This document shows positions 42,307-55,900 of a DNA stretch of 58,878 nt, piece after piece. The translations under genes were made by a program, and so were the position numbers. The first letter of the stretch is position 1, and each line of letters begins with the position of its first letter. Source of the DNA: Agarophyton chilense (taxonomy: Eukaryota; Rhodophyta; Florideophyceae; Gracilariales; Gracilariaceae). The notes below the pieces were generated by a model. That model had not been told where the DNA came from, did no database searches, and worked only from the letters and a program-made list of their open reading frames with translations. The stretch is taken from the NCBI GenBank assembly GCA_030374765.1, contig JARGXX010000059.1:1-58878 (forward strand), given 5' to 3'.

Positions 42307-43596
42307 ATGGACAGTGAACTTGTTGCACACCAGTTTTCGGGGTTTCTCTAGAGAAGGCGATTGCACTACACAAATCGCAGCAACCAAAACAGAAGAAGCT
42401 TAGATGAGTTTCCCCGCGCTCTCCGACTACCGCCGCTTGGAAACCCTCAAGCAGGGAGTCTTCCGAGCTTCCAATCTCTATTCGGCCGCTCGGAAGATTC
42501 AAGACTTCCATCCGGCCATCGATTTATTTCTCAACGACTACCGCCGCTTGGAATATCTCAACCGGGAAGTCTTCCGGGTTTCGAATCTTCATTTGGCCGC
42601 CCAGGCGATTCCAGACTTCCATCTGGCCATCAATTTAGATCTCTTCGACTACCGCCGCTTGGAAACCCGCAACCACAAAGTCTTTCGAGTTTCCAATCTC
42701 TATTCGGCCGCCCATTCGGCCGCCCGGAAGATTCAAGACTTGGATTCGGTCATCAACCCACTTCTTGCGATGTCCGTCGGAGTGGAAGTGGAACCGCTCG
42801 TCCCGTGTCTCTCGAACGGTTTCAGGAAGCAAGGGGCACTCACCCCATTCCTGCACTCCAGTCCCACGGAAATGAACACTACACGGAAATCCCACACCAA
42901 CACCGCCATGGGGAAACAGCGTGGCGAAGAAAAAGTGTTCTGAAACTACCTCAGGAGCGCAAGAGTCGGGATGAAGGCGCCCCAGAGATTGCACAGAGAT
43001 TTTGTTCAGATAGCATTCGCCAATCTCCAGTTCATGTGCCTTATCCTGCCCCGGAAGCGTCGTGTCTCGTTCAAGAAGTTTCCCACCGGTCTCCTGAGCA
43101 CAACCTCCGTGACGATTCGTTGTTGCCGATACGTACAGCTCCTGCTGGTTGCTCATCATTTCCAACCCATCAACCAGGACTCGAAAAACTTGGCATCACA
43201 GGCTCCCGTACCAAACGTCCCCAGATTTTCCAGTGTGAGTGGTGTACGAAGTCGTTTGGTCGCAAGCATCATAAGGTGCGACACATCCAAGCCATTCATC
43301 GAAAAGTGAGTTACTTCAGCTTTCACTGCGGATCTCAATCACGTCGGTCTTTTCTAACATTTCTCTTTGCAATTGCTTTTGAAACCATCTTCTTTGACAT
43401 ATCCATATTGGATGGGGTAACTCAGGTGCGCCCCTTTGTCTGCCCCGTATGCTCGCATCGGTTTGACCAGAAACAGAACCTAGAAAGGCATTTGAGTACT
43501 GTTCACTGCGTTGAGGCGGGGTTCAAGTGCCAGATTTGCGGCATCCTGTTTTCGCAAAGAGCGATGGCCGAATCCCACATGAAAACTGCTCATTAA
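42307..43596 (+). pseudogene. C2H2 zinc-finger copy B, right array (TAG at codon 15)
   Basis: Same sequence as 5522–6811: TAG at 42349–42351, intron 43306–43425. Confidence 0.6.
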
Positions 43597-44824
43597 GCTT
43601 TCGAGCATTTGCAATTTAGGCTGTACAAGATCTACTTTACGGAGATGGAGGATTATTTGAGGCATGTACGCGCAGAGCACCCAAATCGCCACAGTTTATC
43701 GACGGATGTGAAGAGAGTGTAGTTGGACTGCTAAAGTCGCAAACTATACTCTCTTCACAACCGTTGATGAACTGTGACAGTGAGGGTGCTCTGCGCTTCC
43801 CTCGGTCAAAACATCATCCATGTTCAGAAAGTAGATCTTGCAAAGCTGACATTTAAAACCCCCAAAAGTCGGATGAGCATTCTCCAAATTCCCTTCCGCG
43901 TTCAGTAAACGCTCCCAATTCTGTAAACTGCATCCACAACGCCACAAAAAAAATTCTATGTCTTTTTCGTATCTCGGATCACATCTGATCACTCGTATGG
44001 TCACAGCTGCTCAAGATACTTTCCGAGCGACATCATAGTAGTATCTACCGTTTTTGAATATCAATGATACAAGTGAGGGCTGTCCAACATGTACCTCTAT
44101 TCCACTCCAGGAGACAAGCCAGCGACCACCGCACTCACTTATGTCCAACTGTGTTGATATCTCGAATCACTTTGTTTCCTTCGACGACACCAACTGCGGC
44201 AACTGCACCCAGAGCAACGCCGAGCGCATTTCGTTCTGCTTGTTCGTGTCATCTGCACCAGCTTCTGATTTGCATACGCATGTGCGTCTCTTGGAACCCA
44301 ACGAATGCTGTCGTATGACAGACACCGGCGCCTTGCCATGCGGTCGACATCCATGCTGACATGCGCTTCCCTCTGTTTTGGAACGAATATCAACGGCTGT
44401 TCAGTCCGCGATTTTGTTGGAGAGCACAGCTCCTGAGTTCTTTCTGTTCTGGTTTATTGCGACAAAACTGGTCCAAGATGATTCACACCGCGTTCAAATT
44501 TTGGTTTTCACAGAGGATGGAAACCAGTGTGCTTTTCGGCTGCGATGAGAGATGATGCTCCGTGACGAAAAACTTCGAGTACTTTCGGATACTAGATCGA
44601 AGTGAAACGGATCACACTTTTCAGTACTTGGACGCTGGTGTCGCCGGCGAACACCGAGCTACCTTGCGTCTTTGCCATCAACGTTGGTCGAGAAATATCG
44701 CCCTCTGTGTGTTGAAGCGTGTCTCTCACCGTTCGTTCTGTGTACTTTACATGCGTTTCAATCCTTGCGTCTTCCCTCGAAATAAGCAAGGCATCTCACA
44801 CAACAAACAACCCAATCGTTTAAT

Positions 44825-46102
44825 ATGGACAGTGAACTTGTTGCACACCAGTTTTCGGGGTTTCTCTAGAGAAGGCGATTGCACTACACAAATCGCAGCA
44901 ACCAAAACAGAAGAAGCTTAGATGAGTTTCCCCGCGCTCTCCGACTACCGCCGCTTGGAAACCCTCAAGCAGGGAGTCTTCCGAGCTTCCAATCTCTATT
45001 CGGCCGCCACGAAGAGTCAAGACTTCCATCCGGCCATCGATTTGTTTCTCAACGACTACCGCCGCTTGGATTATCTCAACTGGGAAGTTTTCCGGGTTTG
45101 GAATCTTCATTTGGCCGCCCAGACGATTCCAGACTTCCATCTCGCCATCAATTTAGATCTCTTCGACTACCGCCGCTTGGAAACCCGCAACCACAAAGTC
45201 TTCCGAGTTTCCAATCTCTATTCGGCCGCCCGGAAGATTCAAGACTTGGATTCGGTCATCAACCCACTTCTTGCGATGTCCGTCGGAGTGGAAGTGGAAC
45301 CGCTCGTCCCGTGTCTCTCGAACGGTTTCAGGAAGCAAGGGGCACTCACCCCATTCCTGCACTCCAGTCCCACGGAAATGAACACTACACGGAAATCCCA
45401 CACCAACACCGCCATGGGGAAACAGCGTGGCGAAGAAAAAGTGTTCTGAAACTACCTCAGGAGCGCAAGAGTCGGGATGAAGGCGCCCCAGAGATTGCAC
45501 AGAGATTTTGTTCAGATAGCATTCGCCAATCTCCAGTTCATGTGCCTTATCCTGCCCCGGAAGCGTCGTGTCTCGTTCAAGAAGTTTCCCACCGGTCTCC
45601 TGAGCACAACCTCCGTGACGATTCGTTGTTGCCGATACGTACAGCTCCTGCTGGTTGCTCATCATTTCCAACCCATCAACCAGGACTCGAAAAACTTGGC
45701 ATCACAGGCTCCCGTACCAAACGTCCCCAGATTTTCCAGTGTGAGTGGTGTACGAAGTCGTTTGGTCGCAAGCATCATAAGGTGCGACACATCCAAGCCA
45801 TTCATCGAAAAGTGAGTTACTTCAGCTTTCACTGCGGATCTCAATCACGTCGGTCTTTTCTAACATTTCTCTTTGCAATTGCTTTTGAAACCATCTTCTT
45901 TGACATATCCATATTGGATGGGGTAACTCAGGTGCGCCCCTTTGTCTGCCCCGTATGCTCGCATCGGTTTGACCAGAAACAGAACCTAGAAAGGCATTTG
46001 AGTACTGTTCACTGCGTTGAGGCGGGGTTCAAGTGCCAGATTTGCGGCATCCTGTTTTCGCAAAGAGCGATGGCCGAATCCCACATGAAAACTGCTCATT
46101 AA
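44825..46102 (+). pseudogene. C2H2 zinc-finger copy C, right array (TAG at codon 15)
   Basis: Same sequence as 8040–9317: TAG at 44867–44869, intron 45812–45931. Confidence 0.6.
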
Positions 46103-47330
46103 GCTTTCGAGCATTTGCAATTTAGGCTGTACAAGATCTACTTTACGGAGATGGAGGATTATTTGAGGCATGTACGCGCAGAGCACCCAAATCGCCACAG
46201 TTTATCGACGGATGTGAAGAGAGTGTAGTTGGACTGCTAAAGTCGCAAACTATACTCTCTTCACAACCGTTGATGAACTGTGACAGTGAGGGTGCTCTGC
46301 GCTTCCCTCGGTCAAAACATCATCCATGTTCAGAAAGTAGATCTTGCAAAGCTGACATTTAAAACCCCCAAAAGTCGGATGAGCATTCTCCAAATTCCCT
46401 TCCGCGTTCAGTAAACGCTCCCAATTCTGTAAACTGCATCCACAACGCCACAAAAAAAATTCTATGTCTTTTTCGTATCTCGGATCACATCTGATCACTC
46501 GTATGGTCACAGCTGCTCAAGATACTTTCCGAGCGACATCATAGTAGTATCTACCGTTTTTGAATATCAATGATACAAGTGAGGGCTGTCCAACATGTAC
46601 CTCTATTCCACTCCAGGAGACAAGCCAGCGACCACCGCACTCACTTATGTCCAACTGTGTTGATATCTCGAATCACTTTGTTTCCTTCGACGACACCAAC
46701 TGCGGCAACTGCACCCAGAGCAACGCCGAGCGCATTTCGTTCTGCTTGTTCGTGTCATCTGCACCAGCTTCTGATTTGCATACGCATGTGCGTCTCTTGG
46801 AACCCAACGAATGCTGTCGTATGACAGACACCGGCGCCTTGCCATGCGGTCGACATCCATGCTGACATGCGCTTCCCTCTGTTTTGGAACGAATATCAAC
46901 GGCTGTTCAGTCCGCGATTTTGTTGGAGAGCACAGCTCCTGAGTTCTTTCTGTTCTGGTTTATTGCGACAAAACTGGTCCAAGATGATTCACACCGCGTT
47001 CAAATTTTGGTTTTCACAGAGGATGGAAACCAGTGTGCTTTTCGGCTGCGATGAGAGATGATGCTCCGTGACGAAAAACTTCGAGTACTTTCGGATACTA
47101 GATCGAAGTGAAACGGATCACACTTTTCAGTACTTGGACGCTGGTGTCGCCGGCGAACACCGAGCTACCTTGCGTCTTTGCCATCAACGTTGGTCGAGAA
47201 ATATCGCCCTCTGTGTGTTGAAGCGTGTCTCTCACCGTTCGTTCTGTGTACTTTACATGCGTTTCAATCCTTGCGTCTTCCCTCGAAATAAGCAAGGCAT
47301 CTCACACAACAAACAACCCAATCGTTTAAT

Positions 47331-48608
47331 ATGGACAGTGAACTTGTTGCACACCAGTTTTCGGGGTTTCTCTAGAGAAGGCGATTGCACTACACAAATC
47401 GCAGCAACCAAAACAGAAGAAGCTTAGATGAGTTTCCCCGCGCTCTCCGACTACCGCCGCTTGGAAACCCTCAAGCAGGGAGTCTTCCGAGCTTCCAATC
47501 TCTATTCGGCCGCCACGAAGAGTCAAGACTTCCATCCGGCCATCGATTTGTTTCTCAACGACTACCGCCGCTTGGATTATCTCAACTGGGAAGTTTTCCG
47601 GGTTTGGAATCTTCATTTGGCCGCCCAGACGATTCCAGACTTCCATCTCGCCATCAATTTAGATCTCTTCGACTACCGCCGCTTGGAAACCCGCAACCAC
47701 AAAGTCTTCCGAGTTTCCAATCTCTATTCGGCCGCCCGGAAGATTCAAGACTTGGATTCGGTCATCAACCCACTTCTTGCGATGTCCGTCGGAGTGGAAG
47801 TGGAACCGCTCGTCCCGTGTCTCTCGAACGGTTTCAGGAAGCAAGGGGCACTCACCCCATTCCTGCACTCCAGTCCCACGGAAATGAACACTACACGGAA
47901 ATCCCACACCAACACCGCCATGGGGAAACAGCGTGGCGAAGAAAAAGTGTTCTGAAACTACCTCAGGAGCGCAAGAGTCGGGATGAAGGCGCCCCAGAGA
48001 TTGCACAGAGATTTTGTTCAGATAGCATTCGCCAATCTCCAGTTCATGTGCCTTATCCTGCCCCGGAAGCGTCGTGTCTCGTTCAAGAAGTTTCCCACCG
48101 GTCTCCTGAGCACAACCTCCGTGACGATTCGTTGTTGCCGATACGTACAGCTCCTGCTGGTTGCTCATCATTTCCAACCCATCAACCAGGACTCGAAAAA
48201 CTTGGCATCACAGGCTCCCGTACCAAACGTCCCCAGATTTTCCAGTGTGAGTGGTGTACGAAGTCGTTTGGTCGCAAGCATCATAAGGTGCGACACATCC
48301 AAGCCATTCATCGAAAAGTGAGTTACTTCAGCTTTCACTGCGGATCTCAATCACGTCGGTCTTTTCTAACATTTCTCTTTGCAATTGCTTTTGAAACCAT
48401 CTTCTTTGACATATCCATATTGGATGGGGTAACTCAGGTGCGCCCCTTTGTCTGCCCCGTATGCTCGCATCGGTTTGACCAGAAACAGAACCTAGAAAGG
48501 CATTTGAGTACTGTTCACTGCGTTGAGGCGGGGTTCAAGTGCCAGATTTGCGGCATCCTGTTTTCGCAAAGAGCGATGGCCGAATCCCACATGAAAACTG
48601 CTCATTAA
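47331..48608 (+). pseudogene. C2H2 zinc-finger copy D, right array (TAG at codon 15)
   Basis: Unlike the left copy D, codon 15 is TAG (47373–47375), and the N-terminal region carries the copy-C variants (ATGGACAGTG, AAGAGTCAAG, TTTGTTTCTC). Intron 48318–48437. The downstream junction with the inverted paralogue is the same as in the left array, so only an internal ~600-bp tract was exchanged or mis-assembled. Confidence 0.6.
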
Positions 48609-48779
48609 GCTTTCGAGCATTTGCAATTTAGGCTGTACAAGATCTACTTTACGGAGATGGAGGATAATTTGAGCCATGTATGCGCAGAGCACCCCAATCG
48701 TCACAGTTTACCAACGGGTGTGAGGAAAGTATAGCTTGCGACTCTAGCCGTAATGGAGTAAGTTATCTACAAGCTTCTA

Positions 48780-49550
48780 TCAGTGTTCTATCGCCTGAAG
48801 GTTATGCTCAGGAGAACTGCTTGGAAACTTCTTGCGTGGAATACAACGCTTGCGGGGCAGAACAAGGCACGGGAACTGCATATTGGTGAATGTTTTCTGA
48901 AGAAAACCCCTGTGAAATCTCTGGCGCTCCTTCTTCCAGACTATTATGTTCCTGAAGTACTTCCAGAACGTTGCCTTTTCGCCACACTTTTTCCTCATGG
49001 TGGCTGTTGTGTGGCATTTCCGTGGGACTGGAATGCAGTCTTGGTTGGGGTAAGCGCAACTTGCTTCCTGAGACAAATTGAGAGACACCGGACGGAAGGT
49101 CCCACTTCTACTCCGTTGGACATCACAAGAAATGGATTTATGGCCAAATCCAAGTCTTGAATCTTCCGGGCGGCCAAATGAAGATTCCAAACTTGGGAGA
49201 GTTCTCGGTTGAGATGTTCTAAGCGGGTGTTCTCGGAGAGAGCTGGTTTGATACACGGATGGAAGTCTTGAATCTTCCGGGCGGCCGGAGATGGATTCTA
49301 AGCGTGGAAGACTGCCCGTCTGAGGGTTTCCAAGCGGCGGTAGTTTAGTTGGAGAGCGGGGGGGAAACCCATCTGGGAGTCTTCTGTTTTCGTTGCTGCG
49401 ATTTGGGTCGTGCAGCCCACATGCCGAAAGGCCTTGTGAGTAATTAGTATACCTATCTTGATACCGCTGGCAATCGTAAACTGAGAGAAATTCTCTAGTA
49501 CGCGAAATAACAAGACACGCATTATAAGCTGTCTTCTTTTCCACACTTTT
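48780..49550 (-). pseudogene. Inverted, truncated zinc-finger paralogue, right copy
   Basis: Equivalent to 11995–12765. The open frame continues farther upstream here, to 49652, because the two base changes at about 49612 and 49622 alter the codons there. That extension shows no family similarity. Confidence 0.8.
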
Positions 49551-49587
49551 CTCGCGTTCTATCAGGACGCAAGACCGGATCATGTCC

Positions 49588-52215
49588 TCAAAAGACGGAG
49601 AAAGAAACCTCGGACACGAAATCATAGGAAAGGGTGATGTAGTCCACACCACACGATAACAAAGAAGAAGCGAGCTGTCCTAAACATAGTAGCGTTGCTA
49701 TATTTTTGTTACGTTGTGAATGGCAATTATTTCTTGGAAAGATTTTGCTCCGAGTGGCGGACGCATGTTGAGTGGTTCGAAACTCTGTCAGAATGGCGGG
49801 AGTCCAGGCCGGCAACAGAATTGTTCACCATACCCACCCCACTTGAAGGTGAACAATTGAAGCGGCAACCCCTGCATCTGCAGGCCGTTGTTGTTCGAAT
49901 ATTTTCTCTCTCAGGACACGGAATGACGCGCCCAGAGGGCACCAGAAATCCTTCAAATAAAAGGCCCATGTACCTCGCGCCCAGCTTGCAGTGGCATCAT
50001 CTTCATCTAGCACGTGAATACCCCGGCCGAGCTTTGATGGTAACGGTCTCAAGAGCGACAAAAAAGCAATAGCTGTGGTCCAAATTCGTTTCGGAGCCGA
50101 CATTCACATTCGACTTGACAAATCCTGTGCTCATGCCCAACGCTGTCTTCCTGTTGGAGCAGCCGCCGCATTCCTGTGCAAGCGCTCACGATGCAAGATA
50201 GTAGCCTAGCATCGCATTACCTGCCAACCACTACAATGTATTAGCATTTCATCCAACCGTTTAGAACCAGCACCCAGCCCACTGGTGCTCACCCCGACGC
50301 AGTAACGCTACTGAAGCTATTCTCTTCTCTCCACTGCACTACAGAGTGCCCCGATCTGGTACGTTTTGAAGAATTGAGTTGAGTACCTGTACAATTTTAA
50401 ACAATATCGCAATGCCCATGTCTATCTATGCCACAGGCACCAGCGATACGCTGTACCGCTGTGAAACACGTACAACATCCATCAGTGACGTACAGATTGA
50501 CATAACCAGTACGTCACCTTAAGTGTCCGGAAGGTCGCATAGTATCCCTATATAAATCCGGCACGTTATCCTCGGAGCTCTTCCGAGAGCTCCAGGCAGA
50601 CCCTTTGTGCCGACTATTTCTTGTGTTGAGATCGCTCCCCACACTGCACACGTATGAACTTCAACAACATGTCCGAAGCTCAACTTACAACCGCATCCTT
50701 GCACAAAGGCCTTGTATCATTGTGTGATGCATGAAGACCAAGCCAAGTTCTATCAGAGTGCAGTGAAAGAAACAGAAGACTTTTGAATACACCATGTCAA
50801 TGATGATCGCGTAGAAACAGTCGGCCTTGGGTTGGGAAACAAAAGAGCACGGCGTTGAGCGTGCAAGAATGAAGCGACGAAACAAGAATCCGTGCTGGGC
50901 AAGTGCTACCGCGGGAGCCTCTCGGCATTTCAGAGCTTAAGATGTCTTATTACACTGCATTTTGGTTGTTAGTCTTAATCTCGGGTCTATATTCAACCAT
51001 TTATTGAAGCTTTCTTACAAGTACCTTTCAACAACGAACAACTCTTCTACTCTTAAAATTTCTGTTGCCACGAAAACTTAGTGCAAAATAAATATCTACT
51101 TATGATAAGCTGCTACGCAACCATAGCAGCTAATGCAGTTTGCAATTCATATTAGTACAGAGATTCTGGGCACAATTCAGACTTTTTTGGGGCACAGGCT
51201 TCAGTATACAATCTGGCCCTTCATGCTGCGCGTGGGTGCTGCTGGAGCTTACGGTGTCGCCACCGTGTGGAGAAAGGAACTTGTGCGCACTTGATGCAGA
51301 AGACGAAAGCCACAGTTTGAATAATAAGTCAATACTCAAACGGCGGCATTGGTGGTATTTTCATTCCCCAGAACTCTCACATCTGTATCAAGGGTCCCAT
51401 CCGTATTGCACTCGGTTCACGTTTTGGAACGTAGAGCCGTCCCGAGCAGTCTACTCCCAGTGAATCAGTCACGTTCTTTAACGCTGTGCAGACATTGTGC
51501 ATCCTTCCAGCCAATCACTCAAAAAAAGTATGAAGTTTCTTGTATGGAAGAGTGCCTATTCCGAGAACATTGCTTCCTAGCGATAAGAGAATCGGCGGTG
51601 TGCGCGTACTGATTGTATTAAAAGCGGTGTGACGATGAATCGAAGATCTGAATGAACTGGTCTGTCCGATCAATTTCAAAGACAACGTAAACATGACCGG
51701 TCGCGAAGAGTGATCAAGGAACATGAAAAAAATATCGTTGCATGTGTAACAAATAGAGCCCTTGACGTCGAGCACGGTTTTCGCCCAGCTCCTGTCAGTC
51801 CTGTGTGCCATCAGACTGGACGGTGATCCGAATCCAAGCTGTCCGCTGTCGGCAGCGATGCTGTGTCGGAGCAACTGCGAAATATGCTGCAACGAACTGC
51901 AGTTTGTGCGAACCAAAGCACTCTTTAAGCAGCCACCGAGTCTGCTGCTCTCATTTCTACGAGGTTGAGATAACTGGGCCTTTTCCCGCCACAATGACGG
52001 AATTCTGTCTACTGGCTTTTAGCGATTTGAAAATGGGGGGGAGGAAAACAATTTCGTAGATGAAAAATGCGCCACACAGCTGTAACAAAATCTTGCGCAC
52101 AATCGCAGGCCTTTCCTAGCGACATAAGTAGGAGATATTCTTGAGTTAGGCGCAAACGGCACTCATAAAGCGCTTCAGACTGACGGCTCATAGACCTCAC
52201 GCAAAGCATGCCACA
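49588..52215. other. No recognised gene, right equivalent of 12803–15430
   Basis: Holds the promoter-like block listed separately and otherwise the same unassigned frames as the left copy. Differences noted near 49567, 49612, 49622, 49832 and 51196. Confidence 0.5.
50485..50593 (+). promoter_or_regulatory. Promoter-like block, right copy
   Basis: Same palindrome (50485–50493 and 50509–50517), TATATAA (50549–50555) and hairpin (50574–50593) as at 13700–13808, without change. Confidence 0.45.
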
Positions 52216-52220
52216 GTAAC

Positions 52221-52400
52221 TGTCGGGCACGTGTAGCGCGCATGCGCCACACGTGTCGACGTAGTGCATAACGAGCTCGCCGCCGCTCGCGCCCGATATT
52301 TTAGAGGCGCGAGAGCGGCGGCGGCTCTTAAGGAAAAAGGTAGGCAACAGTGGGAAGAAAAGAAAAGGATACGCTTGCCCCTACAGACAAGCGCTTTTCA
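52221..52400 (+). repeat. 5' LTR, right element
   Basis: Identical to 15436–15615 by inspection; the primer-binding-site candidate follows at 52401–52417. Confidence 0.95.
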
Positions 52401-52941
52401 TGGTACCGCATCCAAGGTCTGACATCGAGAGAAAAATGGCAGTCCTCACAGGTACATGTTGTGTTCGATGGCGCGGCAACTTCAGATGTTGCGCGCTTTT
52501 TCTTTGCGTACGAAAACTTTGTCACCCTAGGCAAGTCCGACGAGGATCGGGCAGTGCAGCTGTTATGCCACCTCGAGGGTGACGCGTTTGACTTCTACAA
52601 CCGCAATTTCGCTGTTGATGGCAGTCTCACTAGCGCAGCGAGCAATTACGGTTTTATAAAGGCTAGGATGAATACGGAGTTCAAACGGACTCCAAAGCCG
52701 GAAGATGAAGTTCATGAGGCCGTTTCCGGACGACTCGACCCTGCCGATATTCAGAGGTCGCTTTTGCAGTTAGAAGCTCTCTACAAAAGAGTTGGGTTCA
52801 ACGAAACCGCGTCGTTTGGACTTTTTTGCAACGCAGTCGCCGCCGTTCCACACATGGCGCAGTTCGTGATGTTCGGGCTCCGGATGACTATCAGTCGTTG
52901 AAAAAGGCTATAAGAGATTACGAAAGCGGCCGAAGGCATTT
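52401..52941 (+). pseudogene. gag: Ty3 Gag capsid region, right element
   Basis: No difference from 15616–16156 was seen, including the TGA at 52899–52901 and the register changes after PHMAQF. Confidence 0.75.
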
Positions 52942-55900
52942 TTGTCTCCGCCTGATCTTAGTGTCTCACCTCAGGTGCCAACGAGGAAGATACTCCGCCG
53001 TGCCGATGCTCCGTCCGGAACTGCACAGCAGTTGGAGAGCAAGGTGGACCAGTTGGCGGGAGAGTTCGAAGAGCTGACAATGCTCGTGAAGAAAAAGTTC
53101 GAGGGTCCATCGGGATTATCTGACAAGGACTGGACTTGCAGTTACTGCAACATGCCCGGTCATGGAGCGAACCGCTGCCCATCTAACCCTCACTGTAATA
53201 CGAGGTGTAGACGATGCGGCAAGTTTGGCCATCAGGAAGAGACCTGTTGGTCTAAATCGAAGCAGGAAGAGAAGCGAGCAGTTGGGTTCAGTGGAGTGAA
53301 GTCGGAATCCGCAGAAGGACTGAAGATCAAGAAGAATGAAGAAAAAGATCATGTGGCCGTGGTACAGGAAGCTCCGGCCGTGAAAGATGTGGTCGCCGCA
53401 GCGAAGAGGAACGCAGACGGTGAGGCCCTACCGAAGCAGCCCCGGACTGGAATCATGGGCATTGATGCCTTGGTTAACAAGAGCCGTGGAGCCTTTCGCA
53501 AGGTTGCTGCCCTGAAGGGCAAGAAGAAATCGAGGAAACCGAAGAAGGGCAAAGGGACAGCACAAGGCCTCCAGGACCAGGTGGGCAAGTATAATGTGAT
53601 GGCCGAGTTGGCCTATGCCTCGTCTGGCCCAAGCTTTGGCCAGTTGTTGCGTGGGGATGCCGATGAGGCAAGGAAGCGGTTGAAGCACCTATTGTCGGGG
53701 AAAGTTCCGATAAGGCACGCTTCCGTCCTCCATGCCACTAGCCTACCACTTCGCCTGAAGGTAGTGGCCATCAAGCTGTACGGAACTGACGCCAATGCCC
53801 TCTTGGATTCGGGGGCAGTTCCGAACCTCCTGTCCTGGGAGATGTGTGACCATTTGACCCTGACGCCCTCGCCGACGAGCAGGAGGGTGACGGTGGCCGA
53901 TGGGAGTGCCGCAGACGTTCTGGGTTGCGTGAACGGAGTTTCAGTTTCATTTGGGAAGATGGGAGTCCCCTTGGACTTCTTGGTGGTGAACAATACGCCG
54001 TTCGATGTGATAATTGGATGCCCGACCCTCGAGGCCCTGCAAGCTCAGCTAGACTTTAGCAGACGGCAGGTGAGCCTCATGATCGGGGCGGAACAAGTCC
54101 TGTTGCAGTTGTACAATGAGCCACCGGTGGTGGACGGAGCTCGCACCGATTGCGAGGACTTTGTGTCGCCGGACGACTCGGAACCGGATGTGTTTCCCGC
54201 TGAGTCTGGATCTTCCAGTTCCGGCTCAGCGGGCGAGTCAGAGAGCGAGTCGGAGTTGGTACTAGCAGTACTCGACAGGGAGCCTCATGAGCCTGACCTG
54301 GCGGGCGTCGATTCAGACGTCCCATCGTCAGGGGAAGACGAAGAGAGTGCACGGTCGGCGTTGTTGTCCTCGAAGATGGCGCACCTGCGCCCAGACGTTC
54401 AGAAGCAGATGACGGACTCCCTGAAGGAGACCGACATTATTGCCTGGAGTAGTGGCGATCTCAGTCCAGCGGATGTGCCCGTTAAGCACAGTTTTGAGCT
54501 GACGGACGAGAAGCCGCTCTACTCAAAGGTGCGAAGGATGCCCCCGAGGCACAACGCCGTGATCAGGAAAGAAGTGAATGAGCTATTGAAGACGGGAATC
54601 ATTACCCCGTCCAGCTCTGCTTGGTCCTTTCCAGTGGTCATAGCGACCAAGAAGGATGGCAATCCGAGGTTCTGCGTTGATTACCGACAGCTGAACCGGG
54701 TGATGAAGCCAGACCGCTGGCCTCTCCCGAAGATTGAAGAGATCTCCGACGACCTCGTTGGGTCGAAGGTCTTCACGACGTTAGACCTTTTCACAGGTTA
54801 CTGGCAGGTCTGCATGTCGGAGGCCTGCAAAGAAAAGACGACGTTCGTCTGTCGTTACGGCACCTACAAGTTTGAGGTGATGCCGTTCGGGCTGATGAAT
54901 GCCCCCTCTACATTTCAGAGAATGATGGATGAGGTGTTGCGGGACCTGCCCTTCGTTATGGTGTACGTTGACGACGTCGTCATCTTCTCCAAGAAGATGG
55001 ATGAGCACCTGGCCCATTGTCGGGAGGTGTTCCGCAGGATTGGTCTCGCTAGTTTGAAGGTGAAGGTGACGAAGTGTAGCTTCGCACAATCTGAGATCAA
55101 ACTCCTTGGCCATGTGATTGATGGGAACGGCATCCGGGTGGACGTTGATAAGATCGCCGACATTGTGGAGGCCCCCGTCCCGAGAAACAAGACAGAGCTC
55201 AGGAGCTTCCTTGGTCTGGCGGGGTACTATCGAAGATTCATCAGAGACTTCGCCAAGAGTTCGGCGGTGCTGCATGCCGCCACTTCGGCGAAGAAGAAGT
55301 TCGAGTGGAACCCCGAGATGCAGGTCGCGTTTGAGGATCTCAAAAAGAAAATGACGACGCCGCCGGTGCTAACCTTTCCCGACTTCGACTCTCCTTTCAT
55401 TGTCGAGACTGATGCTTCGGGTGTGGCATTGGGGGCTGTCCTCAGCCAAAAGAAAGAGGATGGGAAAGTGCACCCCATCCAGTACGCGTCTAGGTCTATG
55501 ACGCCTGCGGAGAGGAACTATGCTACCTGTGAGAGGGAGGCATTGGCAGTTGTGTTCGCCCTGAAGAAGTTTCGGGTGTACCTGCTGTCGTCAGTCCCCT
55601 TCACGGTTCTTACCGATCACCAGGCCCTTCAGTATGCCTTCCGGAAGAAGGATGTGCATGGAAGGTTGGCAAGGTGGCTGGACCTATTTGCGGAGTACGA
55701 GTTTGAAATCAAATACCGCCCGGGAGTCGCCAATGGGGCCCCCGATTACTTGTCGCGGATCCAGGCCGAGGAGAAGGGACCTGGACGTGATGAAACCGGA
55801 CGAGAACAAGGGTTAGTCGCGACCATTACTTGGTCGGACCCGCGTTTGGACGGACTGGAAGAAGGGCTGCTAAACGTCGCGAGGTTTCTCTCCGGGGCCC

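Larger units (their letters stand above)
38947..48735 (+). repeat. Tandem array of four zinc-finger units, right copy
   Basis: Units start at 38947, 41467, 43985 and 46491. A, B and C match the left array. The fourth unit differs from its left counterpart over about 47101–47707 and there matches the third unit instead. Confidence 0.95.
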